A DNA stretch of 55,059 nt from Oligoflexales bacterium (lineage in GTDB: Bacteria > Bdellovibrionota_B > Oligoflexia > Oligoflexales > Bog-1112), in the NCBI GenBank assembly GCA_017985985.1, contig JAGNWK010000008.1:1-55059 (forward strand), given 5' to 3'. The position numbers and the translations under genes are program-made. The notes beneath the pieces are model-generated. The model saw only the letters and a list, made by a program, of their open reading frames with translations. It was not told where the DNA came from and searched no databases. Shown here piece after piece: positions 36,156 through 45,023 of the stretch; position 1 is the stretch's first letter, and the number at the start of each line of letters is the position of its first letter.

Positions 36156-36599
36156 GCCATAGAGGCCCATCGCGTAAGAATCAAACCCTGCCCCATGTAC
36201 AACGGCCCGCGCGTGGGGTGCCGCATACGACCTCTTCCTGAAGCTTTCTCTCTTGGCTAAGTTCGATAGGTGCACCTCTATAAAAGGAACCTGCAGGCCA
36301 AGCAATCGATCAGCCAAAGCAAGGGATGTGTGCGTCCAGGCTCCTGCGTTCAAAAGCACTCCATCCCATCCCTGACTCAAGATCGACAAGAATTCGGCCT
36401 CGTTATTCGATTGGAAGAAAGAAAGGGAGCAGGATCCCAAACCGATCTGCTCAAAACTTAAGGCGCGGGAAGATAAAAATCGCTCCAAAGCCAATAAATT
36501 CTCTGAGCCGTACAGCTCAGGTTGTCTCGTTCCCAAAAGATCTAAATTCACACCATTGGCCACTACAATTTTCCAAATCTTTTTTGAAAGGCTCACCAT
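36123..36599 (-). CDS. aroQ: Type II 3-dehydroquinate dehydratase
   Basis: 158 residues. The family motif is NGVNLDLLGTRQPELYG with catalytic Tyr30; the second is NAGAWTHTSLALADRL and the third IEVHLSNLAKRESFRKRSY. It dehydrates 3-dehydroquinate in the shikimate pathway and forms dodecamers in the cytoplasm. Start ATG 36599 has AGGAAAG upstream; the open frame extends further but that would overlap the upstream gene more than the 83 nt already shared. It is the last gene of the minus-strand run that begins with pilM, a placement that may be accidental. Confidence 0.9.
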   Translation of the reverse strand: MVSLSKKIWKIVVANGVNLDLLGTRQPELYGSENLLALERFLSSRALSFEQIGLGSCSLSFFQSNNEAEFLSILSQGWDGVLLNAGAWTHTSLALADRLLGLQVPFIEVHLSNLAKRESFRKRSYAAPHARAVVHGAGFDSYAMGLYGLLSHLSSVFL

Positions 36600-37380
36600 G
36601 ACGATTTTTTCTTTCCTCGTGTAACTTGCGAAGGAGCATAGAGCAAAAATCAATTCTTGCATCGAGAGCTTCCAGACTATCAAGCATCGACTCATAGGTC
36701 TTTGACTTATGCCTGGGTGAAAAGACCTGAGTGAGAGATAAAGTATCATACTGGTAGGACCGATCCCGAGGTGATTTTTTAAGCGCTTTCAGAACCCCTG
36801 ACTGCAGGAGCTCTCGACCGGGCCTTTTTTGCTCTGGCAGCTGAGGGTGCCTCATAAAGCGAGGCTGTGTCGGTGAATCCCCCATCGTTCCTTGCTGGAG
36901 CAGAGTCCTAGCCGAGCCCACTCCCCTTTCGGTCAAGGCATTTCCCACCTTTGAAAGGTCTGAACTGAGAATATCTTTATCACCGATTAAATTCCAAAGA
37001 GATCGCGCCAGTTCCTCCCGTTGAAGAAGAACCGCAGACTTAAAATAGAGAGTCATCGCAAGAGGATTTTGGAGGAGCGCATTTTTCTCTTCATCTAAGC
37101 AGTTCAAACATTGTTGAAGAAAACCTTTATCATAAAGGTCTCTCGCAAGAAAAACCCTAATTGTCGAATGTTTGGGAAAACGAGTTAAACCCCAGCTCAA
37201 GAACTCAAAAGAGTCACTCACAAAACCCTTGGTTTTAATGAGGGAATAGACATTCAGCAAGGTCTCTGGATTTTGGAGCTTAAGGAACGACGCCACCTCC
37301 GCTTGCTCTTGCCTATCCAGCGAAATTCCAGAGAGAATCTGAGACCATTTTTCAAGAGAACTTGAATCTGATACATTCAT
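36517..37380 (-). CDS. TPR-like protein of the pil gene run
   Basis: 287 residues, no signal peptide. The first 165 residues are helical with a tetratricopeptide-like pattern (ASFLKLQNPETLLNVYSLIK, FLARDLYDKGFLQQCLNCLD). The C-terminal third is basic and low in predicted order (PEQKRPGRELLQSG, then KKSPRDRSYQYD). The ATG at 37380 overlaps the stop of the preceding gene as ATGA, which fixes the start despite a longer open frame. Position suggests a role linked to pilus assembly, but I recognise no family. Confidence 0.6.
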   Translation of the reverse strand: MNVSDSSSLEKWSQILSGISLDRQEQAEVASFLKLQNPETLLNVYSLIKTKGFVSDSFEFLSWGLTRFPKHSTIRVFLARDLYDKGFLQQCLNCLDEEKNALLQNPLAMTLYFKSAVLLQREELARSLWNLIGDKDILSSDLSKVGNALTERGVGSARTLLQQGTMGDSPTQPRFMRHPQLPEQKRPGRELLQSGVLKALKKSPRDRSYQYDTLSLTQVFSPRHKSKTYESMLDSLEALDARIDFCSMLLRKLHEERKNRHGEPFKKDLENCSGQWCEFRSFGNETT

Positions 37381-37976
37381 GGTGTCACTGCTGCCTTCTT
37401 GCCTGCAACTGTTACTTTTAATTCCTTGGAGAGCGATCCTGATCTTATCAAAAGAGAGACCGGATTTGCATCTTCCCCAAGACAAAGTGGTACGAGATCA
37501 ATATTACCAACACCACAAGAATCCGTGCACCACTCTTCCATAGGAGTTGCAATTCCTTTATATTTAGATCTATCATCACTCGGATTTTCCGCACCCATTT
37601 GTCCGGAGATGACAACTGCTTCAAAACTCACCGCACCGATAGGGACCTTTTTCGGCACCCCCTCCGCAGCGGTAGCCCCTCCTGTGGCAGTCCCTCCTGT
37701 CACATCTCCAGGCACAGACTCTGCGGGTAAAGTCTTTTGCTCAGACTCAACCACGAAACGGACCGGTATAGGTCCATATTCCTGCCCCGAGGCGATACCA
37801 AAGCAATTTACTGTTATTTCCGTAGAATCGAAGCGAATGCTCATATCAGAACCTGCTATCTTAGGATCAGAACAAGACAGTTTGCATAAGCCAGGAGCTT
37901 CCACTAAATCAGGTGAAGCTCCGCAATTTTTTATAAAAAAAGATGAAAAAATAATGAAGAGTAATTGCTTGGTCAT
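37377..37976 (-). CDS. Exported protein downstream of pilQ, function unknown
   Basis: About 199 residues from ATG 37976. The N-terminus MTKQLLFIIFSSFFIKNCGA is a signal sequence; the Cys at residue 18 could be a lipidation site, though the preceding IKN does not fit a standard lipobox. Three or four further Cys pairs (CKLSC, CTDSC) and a Gly/Thr-rich linker (GTATGGATAAEG) follow. It lies 68 nt after pilQ and is coupled to the TPR-like gene, so it probably works with the pilus. A start at 38036 would add 20 residues ahead of the signal sequence, which is less likely. No family recognised. Confidence 0.6.
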   Translation of the reverse strand: MTKQLLFIIFSSFFIKNCGASPDLVEAPGLCKLSCSDPKIAGSDMSIRFDSTEITVNCFGIASGQEYGPIPVRFVVESEQKTLPAESVPGDVTGGTATGGATAAEGVPKKVPIGAVSFEAVVISGQMGAENPSDDRSKYKGIATPMEEWCTDSCGVGNIDLVPLCLGEDANPVSLLIRSGSLSKELKVTVAGKKAAVTP

Positions 37977-38044
37977 CTTATGACTCTCATATTTTTTGTT
38001 GGTCAAGACTGTCATGGTAGCAAATACTTTAGGCATAAATTTTC

Positions 38045-40558
38045 TTATTTTTTATCAGATTTTGTACCAAAATTATTACTTTGATTTGAATTATTTTCTT
38101 GATTATTGCTGTTTTGATTACTATTGCTGTTTTGATTACTATTGCTGTCTTGATCGCTGTTGTCTTGGTTTTCATTGCTGTCTTGATCGTTGCCTTGATT
38201 TAAATTATTAACCTGACTTTGTTTTTGATGAGAAACCGTTTGGCTTGCAGCAATAGTAGGTGTAACCATGATCACAAGCTCTCTCTTGTCCTCCACTTGA
38301 CCCTTAGATTGAAATAAAATTCCAAAAATGGGTAGATTCGAAAAAAAAGGAAATCCTTGACGCGTCTCTCTCAATGTTGTGGTGTACAAACCTCCTATTA
38401 CAGCTGTTTCGCCACTTTTTCGCAAGAGGTTAGTCGTTAAGAGTCTAGAGTTCTTGCTGGCCTGCGCGCCATCCGCCTTACCATCTGAAGGGGCGGAGCT
38501 CTCGATTTTTATCTCCAATTGAACAGAGCCATCAGCTGTTATGTGGGGTGTAACCTCTAGCATCAAGGCATACTTAACCGAGGCCATAGTTTTTTCCCCT
38601 TGAGCCAAGACCAATTGAAAAAAGTCCTCTTGCCCTGCTTCAATTCTCGCCTTCTCATGATCAAGCACAATAACCGTATTGTTCTGAAGACTCTTAGTCT
38701 GATTCGACAATTCTGTCATTCGCAAGCGCAAATCTAACGCTACAGAATTGTTAAGACTACCTACATGTGCGTCAAAATTACCCCCTTTAGATATAGTTGG
38801 CGCCCCTGTATCGATAGAAAAAGCTGAAATCAATCGATTCGGAAAAATCAGATTACCGAAGTTTAGTCCCCTGCCCTGATCAAAAGCTAAGGGGGACGCC
38901 CAATTAATCCCCAAAAAATTCTCTCTTTTTTTCAAAATTTCCAAGACTCTTGTCTCTATTTTTACTTGAGGTGTTTGAAGATCAATTCTCTCCACAAGAG
39001 CTCTGATTTTAGATATGTCCTGCGGTATACTTTCTACTATAAGCGAGTTGGTTCGATCGTCTTCTTGGACTTTAACCCTTTTATCTATGCTGGCACTAGA
39101 GAGCATGGATTGCACTATTGGAAGAACATTTTTCGCCTTCGCATAGGACAAGCGGATCACAACAACTTTTGTGGGAGTAAGTAAAGCAGCCTGATTCCTC
39201 ATTTCCTCTATTCTTTTCTTTTCCTGCTCTAATTTTGAAAGAGTATCGATCCTGATCACATTATCTTTAATCTTAATCATACCCAAAGAAAAGGTATCCA
39301 GAACAGCATGCAGAGCCTGATCCCAAGGAACATTGTTTAATGTTAAAAAAATCTTCTCATCACCTATGTTGGATGGAATTACAAAATTTACATTATTTTC
39401 TATCGAGAGAGCTCTCACAACCTCGCGAAGAGACGCCCCTTTAAACTCAATCGTCACTGGTTGAAATGCCGAGTCCTTCTCTGGAAGACTTTTTTCACTC
39501 CCAACAATTTCTTTAGTTGTTTGTTCCACCGGTTCAATTTTTTTAATTTCTTTTTTACTTTCAAAGTGAAAATTATTGTTATTGTTATTGTTATTGTTAT
39601 TGTTGTTAATTTCACTACTCTGATTGTTTCCTTGATCCAGACTTTGATCATTTTCGAAATCCTGATCATCTGAATTAGCAACCGCCAGAATCGAAAATCT
39701 TTTGAATCTAAAGCGATCAGTAGATCTATCTAACTCTTGCTGTTTCTGAGAATCATTAGATTTAATTTCCGAGGTTTTATCTTTTTCTAGGATAGGTTGA
39801 TCTGAACCAGACAGCACATGAGGAATCAGTTCCCCAGAGCCTATCTTCTCGGCAAAATCAACGGGGTAAGAAGAGTTCTTTTCAGAGGCTAGAGTAAAAT
39901 TAACTAGCATCTTACCATCTTTGGCAAAGATATCCGGTTTAACCTTTTCCCTCATTGTCAAAACAATATCCACAAATTTATCGTCTTCATTAGTTTTTAT
40001 TTTTATAAACGAAACAGGTGAAATAAAGTCACTCGCATCTATGCTTCTCGCAAATTTTTTCCTTGCTCGAGCGTTCAAAATTCGAACACAAATCTCGTTG
40101 CCTTGTCTCTCTGGCAGAGAGTATACAAATGTTTGCGATGCCATAATTTCGATCTTCAAACTGTGCTTTAATGCGTCATAATCAAATCCAACCCATAGAA
40201 CATCTGTTATCAATTTTTCATTGGGAACAGGTGGAGCCTTTGGAATAGACTCCGATTGGTCAGACATACTCTCATTCTGACTGTTAGGAACACTATTACC
40301 TTTACCTTTTGCTGTTTCCTTCATAAAATCAAAATTACTTTTATTCTGATTGTTTATCTGATTGTTTATCTGATTGTTTATTTGATTGTTTATCTGATTG
40401 CTGTTTAAATTATTATCATTTTTACTGTTGTTATTTCGATTAACAGAAAAATCGTTATCTTCTTCTTCCATTCCTTTCAGACCAGATGAAGTGTGTGAGC
40501 AAAACCATTGCATAACACACAAAAATAATAAAAACGAAAATCTAGAGGCGCGAATCAT
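38045..40558 (-). CDS. pilQ: Type IV pilus secretin PilQ with Asn/Gln-rich inserts
   Basis: 837 residues. Signal sequence (FSFLLFLCVMQWFC), then an Asn-rich tract with repeated INNQ (about 41-75), an AMIN-type beta domain (about 117-225), a second tract with twelve consecutive Asn (318-329), STN/N-domains (about 367-525, with VTIEFKGASLREVVRALSIE), the secretin core (about 528-765) with TNLLRKSGETAVIGGLYTTT, and an Asn/Gln/Asp/Ser-rich tail (about 785-837). It forms the outer-membrane channel for the pilus fibre. The start overlaps the pilP stop by four bases. The three low-complexity tracts are unusual for PilQ and are encoded by DNA repeats. Confidence 0.93.
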   Translation of the reverse strand: MIRASRFSFLLFLCVMQWFCSHTSSGLKGMEEEDNDFSVNRNNNSKNDNNLNSNQINNQINNQINNQINNQNKSNFDFMKETAKGKGNSVPNSQNESMSDQSESIPKAPPVPNEKLITDVLWVGFDYDALKHSLKIEIMASQTFVYSLPERQGNEICVRILNARARKKFARSIDASDFISPVSFIKIKTNEDDKFVDIVLTMREKVKPDIFAKDGKMLVNFTLASEKNSSYPVDFAEKIGSGELIPHVLSGSDQPILEKDKTSEIKSNDSQKQQELDRSTDRFRFKRFSILAVANSDDQDFENDQSLDQGNNQSSEINNNNNNNNNNNNFHFESKKEIKKIEPVEQTTKEIVGSEKSLPEKDSAFQPVTIEFKGASLREVVRALSIENNVNFVIPSNIGDEKIFLTLNNVPWDQALHAVLDTFSLGMIKIKDNVIRIDTLSKLEQEKKRIEEMRNQAALLTPTKVVVIRLSYAKAKNVLPIVQSMLSSASIDKRVKVQEDDRTNSLIVESIPQDISKIRALVERIDLQTPQVKIETRVLEILKKRENFLGINWASPLAFDQGRGLNFGNLIFPNRLISAFSIDTGAPTISKGGNFDAHVGSLNNSVALDLRLRMTELSNQTKSLQNNTVIVLDHEKARIEAGQEDFFQLVLAQGEKTMASVKYALMLEVTPHITADGSVQLEIKIESSAPSDGKADGAQASKNSRLLTTNLLRKSGETAVIGGLYTTTLRETRQGFPFFSNLPIFGILFQSKGQVEDKRELVIMVTPTIAASQTVSHQKQSQVNNLNQGNDQDSNENQDNSDQDSNSNQNSNSNQNSNNQENNSNQSNNFGTKSDKK
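38105..38160. repeat. 18-bp repeat array in the pilQ 3' end
   Basis: ATTGCTGTTTTGATTACT (plus-strand reading) occurs at 38105-38122 and 38123-38140, followed by a diverged third unit. On the coding strand this gives the repeated Ser/Asn/Gln motif of the PilQ tail. Confidence 0.8.
39572..39609. repeat. 6-bp microsatellite encoding poly-Asn in pilQ
   Basis: The hexamer ATTGTT (plus strand) is repeated about five to six times and encodes the run of twelve Asn residues on the coding strand. Changes in unit number keep the frame. Confidence 0.85.
40346..40400. repeat. 12-bp minisatellite encoding INNQ repeats in pilQ
   Basis: CTGATTGTTTAT (plus strand) is repeated four times (the fourth with one change) plus a partial fifth unit. 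It encodes successive INNQ tetrapeptides near the PilQ N-terminus; the unit length preserves the frame. Confidence 0.9.
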
Positions 40559-41337
40559 TTATGACCTTCTTCTTTCTGAAGATCATCAGCCGGCTTATTC
40601 GGCAGATCTTCCTCAGGACTTTGATCCGAATTTTCACTTTTACCTGAGTCTTCTTTTCCTTTTACTTTTGGAGCCAAATCTAGCTTGTTATTTTCCAAAA
40701 GATTTTTTCTTTTTTCTGAAAAATCATCCGACTCAAGATAATTTTTAGAGCCATATCCAAACCAATTAGGAAGCCCCAAAACCTGTGATCGCATTCTGAT
40801 AGATTTCTCTTGTTCTTCTGGTTTTTGGGCACCCAGCCATATCTGCTGATCTTCGAATTGCCTTGTTCCATCTGACGCCAAAGAAAACTCTCTGACAATG
40901 ACTTTATCGTCATCAATCTTCACAATTTTACCACCTCTTCTCCCCAAAGAATCTCCTGTCGTAACAACAACTCCTTCATCTTTTGGAGTCATTATTAAAG
41001 CTTTACTTTTGCCATTTTCTAATCGCCAAACACCAACAACATTGAGTTTTTCTAGAGAGTATTTTTGAAGTAAGCTAACAATCGAAATTTCCTCAGATGC
41101 AATCAAAGAAGAGATCAGAGGAGGAACAAATGGATTAGGCCTATCCATAGATGAGTAACTGTAATCACCTGGCGATTCCATGATATCTCTAATTTTTATG
41201 TCTTTTGAAAAATCATTAACCGCTGCCGAAGTGGATGTCGATGTAACGATATTTGTAACCTCTTTTGCAAAAAGAGGATGGAGACATGACATGATAAAGA
41301 GCGATATCCAAATGAATGTGACAACAAGGACTCTCAC
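40555..41337 (-). CDS. pilP: Type IV pilus lipoprotein PilP
   Basis: 260 residues. Signal sequence with Cys18 in LFIMSC, a plausible lipobox. The PilP domain follows: NPFVPPL, then LEKLNVVGVWRLENGKSKAL and VVTTGDSLGRRGGKIVKIDD, matching the family's (L)xxVGxL and G..G.I..I patterns. The last 60 residues are charged and disordered (Lys/Glu/Ser-rich) and longer than in most PilP proteins. PilP links the PilMNO inner-membrane platform to PilQ. Four-base overlaps with pilO and pilQ show tight coupling. Confidence 0.9.
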   Translation of the reverse strand: MRVLVVTFIWISLFIMSCLHPLFAKEVTNIVTSTSTSAAVNDFSKDIKIRDIMESPGDYSYSSMDRPNPFVPPLISSLIASEEISIVSLLQKYSLEKLNVVGVWRLENGKSKALIMTPKDEGVVVTTGDSLGRRGGKIVKIDDDKVIVREFSLASDGTRQFEDQQIWLGAQKPEEQEKSIRMRSQVLGLPNWFGYGSKNYLESDDFSEKRKNLLENNKLDLAPKVKGKEDSGKSENSDQSPEEDLPNKPADDLQKEEGHK

Positions 41338-42059
41338 CTTTTTCCTCCAGGATTATTTTTGGGTGGAGCTGAAGACTTTTGGATAGCCGCAACTTCTTCC
41401 TCTGTTAATGACCTGAAGATAACCATGTCACAAGTAGCTTTGACTTTGGCATTTGCCCTGTTCCATCTCAAAGCTTTCTCATCATCCAAACTAATCTTGG
41501 ATTTCTCACCTTCCCCCTCGACCTTTTTTTCAGCAAGATTTGAGACCAGAGACATACTTGTATTTCTCACATGCACGAGCAGATCCATGTGCACAATATG
41601 ATCAAAAAAGCTAAGCACTTGACCAAATGTGCCAGACACATCGAGACGAATAGGAAGTTCCAGGTACTTAAAAGCCGTATCTGAGATCACACCCGTCCCC
41701 GGGTGGAAAACTCTAAGAGAAACTCCCAATTGCTGTGCCATAATTTCAGTTTTTTCTAGGATCTGATCCATCAAGAATTCATCTGGCAACTTTTTCTTAG
41801 CTTCTTTTATTTCATTTTCTAGCTTAGCTATTTGCTCTTCTAGTTTTGGTAAATTCTTCTTTTTTTCCTTCGCATCATTTAAATTTTTTTCAGCTACATC
41901 CCTTTCTTGAATAGAAAGTTCCTTCTCATCATAAAGATCTTGCCACTGTGTCACGAGAACATATATAGATGGGCTTACAGCCAGAGAAGCACAGAGAACT
42001 AGCCTCTTCCAAGTTATGATCAACCTGTACTTAGCTTTTATTTCATCAAACGACATCAT
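41334..42059 (-). CDS. pilO: Type IV pilus assembly protein PilO
   Basis: 241 residues. A short cytoplasmic N-terminus, one transmembrane helix (about 18-38, LVLCASLAVSPSIYVLVTQW), a long coiled coil (about 45-95, ERDVAEKNLNDAKEKKKNLP onward) and a ferredoxin-like periplasmic domain with YLELPIRLDVSGTFGQVLSF, the typical PilO stretch. It pairs with PilN in the inner membrane. It follows pilN after 16 nt and overlaps pilP by four bases. Confidence 0.9.
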   Translation of the reverse strand: MMSFDEIKAKYRLIITWKRLVLCASLAVSPSIYVLVTQWQDLYDEKELSIQERDVAEKNLNDAKEKKKNLPKLEEQIAKLENEIKEAKKKLPDEFLMDQILEKTEIMAQQLGVSLRVFHPGTGVISDTAFKYLELPIRLDVSGTFGQVLSFFDHIVHMDLLVHVRNTSMSLVSNLAEKKVEGEGEKSKISLDDEKALRWNRANAKVKATCDMVIFRSLTEEEVAAIQKSSAPPKNNPGGKR

Positions 42060-42075
42060 AGCAAAGATTTATCCT

Positions 42076-42804
42076 TCACTTATTCAAACCTCTTTCTGCA
42101 TACTTCAAATTAAGAATAAATTTTGGAAAATTTTCTATCTCTGGAAATAAAGAGTCGCCTTTAACTTGATTCGCATTTTTAAGACTAGCATCTTGAGTAG
42201 AATCAAAAGCCTTCTGTGCTTTTTCATCAACATTTTTATTCACATTTTTCCGCTCGGCTTGATCAGAAACACTAGAGACCTTTTCAAGATCTATTTTCTT
42301 AAAATAAACTTGTGTTCTAAGATCGTAGGCGTCCACGTCTTGTTTTTTTGTCTCTTCCAAATAGGACATGAACTCTGCAACCAACAAATTATCAAACGCC
42401 CCTCCAGACACGTGAACAACCTCATTTTTAGAATCATCATTTATAGAGGTAAACCAAAGCCCTTCTGATTTTAATCTTTGAAGATGCTCGAAGATAATAA
42501 TCGGTTTATATCTCGATATCTTTGAGACAACGATTCGCTTCAAAGATTCAATCTTTTCTTTAGATGTTTCCAGTTGCTTTGTTATATCATCGAATCTTTG
42601 CATCTCTGGCTTTAGTCTGTCTCTACTTCTCTCCATCTCCATTTTTTGGTTTTTCAAATCAGCAATGTCGCTCTCAATACTTCCTAAATAGTAAAAAGAT
42701 AAGATCAATGCAAACGATGCAACTAAAATAGTAAATATAAGATCTGAAAGAAACCAAAGCTTATTTTCTAATTCTTCGCTAGGAGCAAGATTGATCTTTA
42801 TCAC
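42076..42804 (-). CDS. pilN: Type IV pilus assembly protein PilN
   Basis: 242 residues. The N-terminal MIKINLAPSEE contains the INL(L/A)P motif that docks into PilM. One transmembrane helix (about 20-42), a coiled coil (about 45-90) and a PilN periplasmic domain (IIIFEHLQRLKSEGLWFTSI, VSGGAFDNLLVAEFMSYLEE) follow. A Ser/Asp/Asn-rich tail of about 50 residues is an addition. The start is GTG at 42804 overlapping the pilM stop as GTGA. Confidence 0.9.
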   Translation of the reverse strand: MIKINLAPSEELENKLWFLSDLIFTILVASFALILSFYYLGSIESDIADLKNQKMEMERSRDRLKPEMQRFDDITKQLETSKEKIESLKRIVVSKISRYKPIIIFEHLQRLKSEGLWFTSINDDSKNEVVHVSGGAFDNLLVAEFMSYLEETKKQDVDAYDLRTQVYFKKIDLEKVSSVSDQAERKNVNKNVDEKAQKAFDSTQDASLKNANQVKGDSLFPEIENFPKFILNLKYAERGLNK

Positions 42805-43871
42805 GACTTTAAATCACCCATTTCTTCGAAATTTCGAATCGCTAATCCAAAAGAAACTGAAAATAAATGAGAAGATTTCAAAAGATCTTCAGGAATATGC
42901 TTAGCTACATCAATATTTTGAAATGGATTTAGTTTAGATATTGGAAAAGCTATAGATTCACTCAAAAGAGAAGATAAACCCCACGTCAAGATGGATCCTC
43001 CTGACAAGAAAACTCCTCTAATCGTCCTGTTTTTTGTGACAATTTCTCCATGTTGTAGAAAATAATCTACGATCATCTGCAGTTCAGAGGCAAACTGCTG
43101 GTTTAGTTCTTGCATTACTTTTTGAACTTTTGCAGCCGAATCCGGCGAACCAAAATGACGTGATATCTTCATTTTTTCTGCAGATTGGAAAGAAATATCT
43201 AACTCATGAGCAATCGCTTTTGTATAAATATCACCACAGACGCCAATTTCTCTTGTAAACAAATACTGACCATCCCCTATGAAAACTACTTGTGTAGATT
43301 GAGAACCCACATCTATGAGAATGACCACCCCATCGACTGTTCCGTAACTATAGGAAAAAGCATTTGCAAGAGCTAAAACATCACAATCAAATGCTCCAAT
43401 CCTCAAACCCGACGATTTCAACAAGGAAACCCTCTGGTCTACTATGTGCTTTTTAGCTCCCACAAGTAGAACAGGCAATTGAGCATTTATCGTTTGCTCC
43501 TCAAAAACGTGAAAATCAAAGTAGAGATTATTCATATCTTGTTGCAAATGTTGCTCCGCTTCATAATAAACAATCTCTTGAATACTGACATCTTCCCTGA
43601 CAGAAAAAGGAACCTTCTTAATAATAACGGAGCTGCTATCTAAAGAGGTAATAACACGTCTTAAAAGTTTCCTGGCCCTAATTTTTTTTATTCCACTTTT
43701 TATTGCTAAAGATACAGGTAACGGATCTTGTATTTCTCCATTCACGATAGAAGAGTGTTGAAAAAACTCTATCCCTAAACCTACTATTTTTTTTTTATTC
43801 CTATTGATTTCCATCACCTTTACAGATGAAGATCCAATATCTACAGCTAAAAAAGAAGGTTCCAAAAACAT
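42801..43871 (-). CDS. pilM: Type IV pilus assembly ATPase-like protein PilM
   Basis: 356 residues with the actin/FtsA-like fold: FLAVDIGSSSVKVMEI (phosphate 1), VILIDVGSQSTQVVFIGDGQ (phosphate 2) and GVFLSGGSILTWGLSSLL (adenosine motif). PilM is the cytoplasmic ring component that binds the PilN tail. ATG 43871 has GGAGG five bases upstream; a GTG at 43883 is less likely. First gene of the minus-strand operon, with a promoter-like site at 43889-43917. Confidence 0.93.
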   Translation of the reverse strand: MFLEPSFLAVDIGSSSVKVMEINRNKKKIVGLGIEFFQHSSIVNGEIQDPLPVSLAIKSGIKKIRARKLLRRVITSLDSSSVIIKKVPFSVREDVSIQEIVYYEAEQHLQQDMNNLYFDFHVFEEQTINAQLPVLLVGAKKHIVDQRVSLLKSSGLRIGAFDCDVLALANAFSYSYGTVDGVVILIDVGSQSTQVVFIGDGQYLFTREIGVCGDIYTKAIAHELDISFQSAEKMKISRHFGSPDSAAKVQKVMQELNQQFASELQMIVDYFLQHGEIVTKNRTIRGVFLSGGSILTWGLSSLLSESIAFPISKLNPFQNIDVAKHIPEDLLKSSHLFSVSFGLAIRNFEEMGDLKS

Positions 43872-43888
43872 AAAAGCCTCCACAGGCT

Positions 43889-43917
43889 ATTGTTCATTGT
43901 GAAAAACAAGAGGTCAA
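43889..43917 (-). promoter_or_regulatory. Promoter-like site for the pil operon
   Basis: On the minus strand TTGACC (43917-43912), a 17-nt spacer and AACAAT (43894-43889) lie just upstream of the pilM ribosome-binding site. The transcript would start very close to the GGAGG, giving a short leader. Confidence 0.4.
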
Positions 43918-43936
43918 TAAGCGAACTAGGTAAGAA

Positions 43937-43972
43937 AGTCCTAGGACTCAGATGGGCTTTTTTTAAAAAAAG
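43937..43972. promoter_or_regulatory. Two perfect palindromes in the pilM/cysteine-synthase intergenic spacer
   Basis: AGTCCTAGGACT (43937-43948) is a perfect 12-bp palindrome and CTTTTTTTAAAAAAAG (43957-43972) a perfect 16-bp one, only 8 bp apart. They lie between two divergent transcription units, so an operator or DNA-bending site is plausible. As there is no gene ending here, a terminator role is not expected. Confidence 0.4.
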
Positions 43973-44034
43973 TCTCGAGGATTTTATAAGTCGACAAATA
44001 TTGGAAATATCTTCTCAAGATCAATAGGATAGGA

Positions 44035-44040
44035 TATAAT
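44035..44040 (+). promoter_or_regulatory. Perfect -10 box upstream of the cysteine-synthase-like gene
   Basis: TATAAT lies 29 bp before the ATG at 44070. No good -35 hexamer is seen 16-18 bp upstream, so the promoter may need an activator. Confidence 0.4.
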
Positions 44041-44069
44041 TTTTTGAAATCTTGAAATCAGGAGCCATC

Positions 44070-45023
44070 ATGCTGTTCAATAACGTCCTGGAAACTATAG
44101 GTAAAACACCGCTTGTCAAATTAAACCGAATTGGTAATCATCTAAAATGCAAGCTTTACGCAAAATGTGAATACTTTAATCCAGGCGGCTCGATCAAAGA
44201 TAGAATTGCAATCAAAATGATCGAGGAGGCAGAGAGGACTGGTCAGATAAGACCAGGAGATACCCTCATCGAGCCCACCTCAGGCAATACAGGAATTGGG
44301 ATTGCTCTGGCCGCAGCTGTTAAAGGATATAAGGTAATCATCACACTCCCCGAAAAAATGAGTCTAGAAAAGCAAGTTGTACTAGAAGCTCTTGGCGCCC
44401 AGATCATTCGAACCCCCACAGACGCCCCCTCTTCTTCCCCAGAAAGCCATATTGGAGTTGCTAAACACCTCCAACAGACAACTCCTCGCTCACACATCCT
44501 CGATCAGTATAAAAATACAAACAACCCGCTGGCTCATTACAACGGAACCGCAGAGGAGATTCTTGAAGATCTAAATGATCAAGTCGATATGCTTGTCATA
44601 GGAGCGGGAACCGGAGGAACCCTGACCGGATGTGCAAAAAGAATCAAGGAGGCTAATCCCCAATGTATTATTGTTGGAGTTGACCCCATCGGTTCTATCT
44701 TGGCAGGAGGATCCGATGTGGGTTCATATGAAGTAGAAGGGATCGGTTACGACTTTATCCCTGAAAATCTTGATCGAGACCTTGTCGACGTTTGGGTTAA
44801 GAGCAATGATCCTGACTCTTTCCGTCTTGCCAGACGCCTCATCGCTGAAGAAGGTCTGCTTTGCGGAGGATCTTCCGGATCAGCACTCTCCGCTGCGCTC
44901 CAAGAGGCTCCTCAATTAAAAGCAGGATCTAACTGCGTTATTATTTTAGCGGATGGAGTAAGAAACTATCTTGGAAAATTTATTAGTGATAAATGGATGA
45001 AAGAACGCAACTACAAGGACTAA
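44070..45023 (+). CDS. PLP-dependent cysteine synthase / cystathionine beta-synthase-like enzyme
   Basis: 317 residues, fold-type II. Lys43 in [13 protein letters not shown] is the Schiff-base lysine; [15 protein letters not shown] is the substrate-binding asparagine loop, and [17 protein letters not shown] binds the PLP phosphate. The NPGGSIKDR form resembles cystathionine beta-synthase more than E. coli CysK, but there is no C-terminal CBS domain pair. It makes cysteine from O-acetylserine or cystathionine from serine and homocysteine. ATG 44070 has AGGAG (44060-44064). Its last 31 nt overlap the next gene. Confidence 0.9.
   Translation: MLFNNVLETIGKTPLVKLNRIGNHLKCKLYAKCEYFNPGGSIKDRIAIKMIEEAERTGQIRPGDTLIEPTSGNTGIGIALAAAVKGYKVIITLPEKMSLEKQVVLEALGAQIIRTPTDAPSSSPESHIGVAKHLQQTTPRSHILDQYKNTNNPLAHYNGTAEEILEDLNDQVDMLVIGAGTGGTLTGCAKRIKEANPQCIIVGVDPIGSILAGGSDVGSYEVEGIGYDFIPENLDRDLVDVWVKSNDPDSFRLARRLIAEEGLLCGGSSGSALSAALQEAPQLKAGSNCVIILADGVRNYLGKFISDKWMKERNYKD

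Noticed and set aside
37399..37983. 194-codon plus-strand frame
   Set aside because: It is antisense to the exported protein downstream of pilQ, which has a signal sequence and operon context.
37996..38211. Tyr/Cys-rich plus-strand peptide
   Set aside because: It is the antisense reading of the PilQ Asn/Gln/Ser repeat array.
38105..40400. CRISPR array
   Set aside because: The repeats are contiguous microsatellites inside pilQ without spacers, and no cas genes are present.
43957..43972. Rho-independent terminator
   Set aside because: The palindrome is pure T/A without a GC stem and lies between divergent genes, where no transcript ends.
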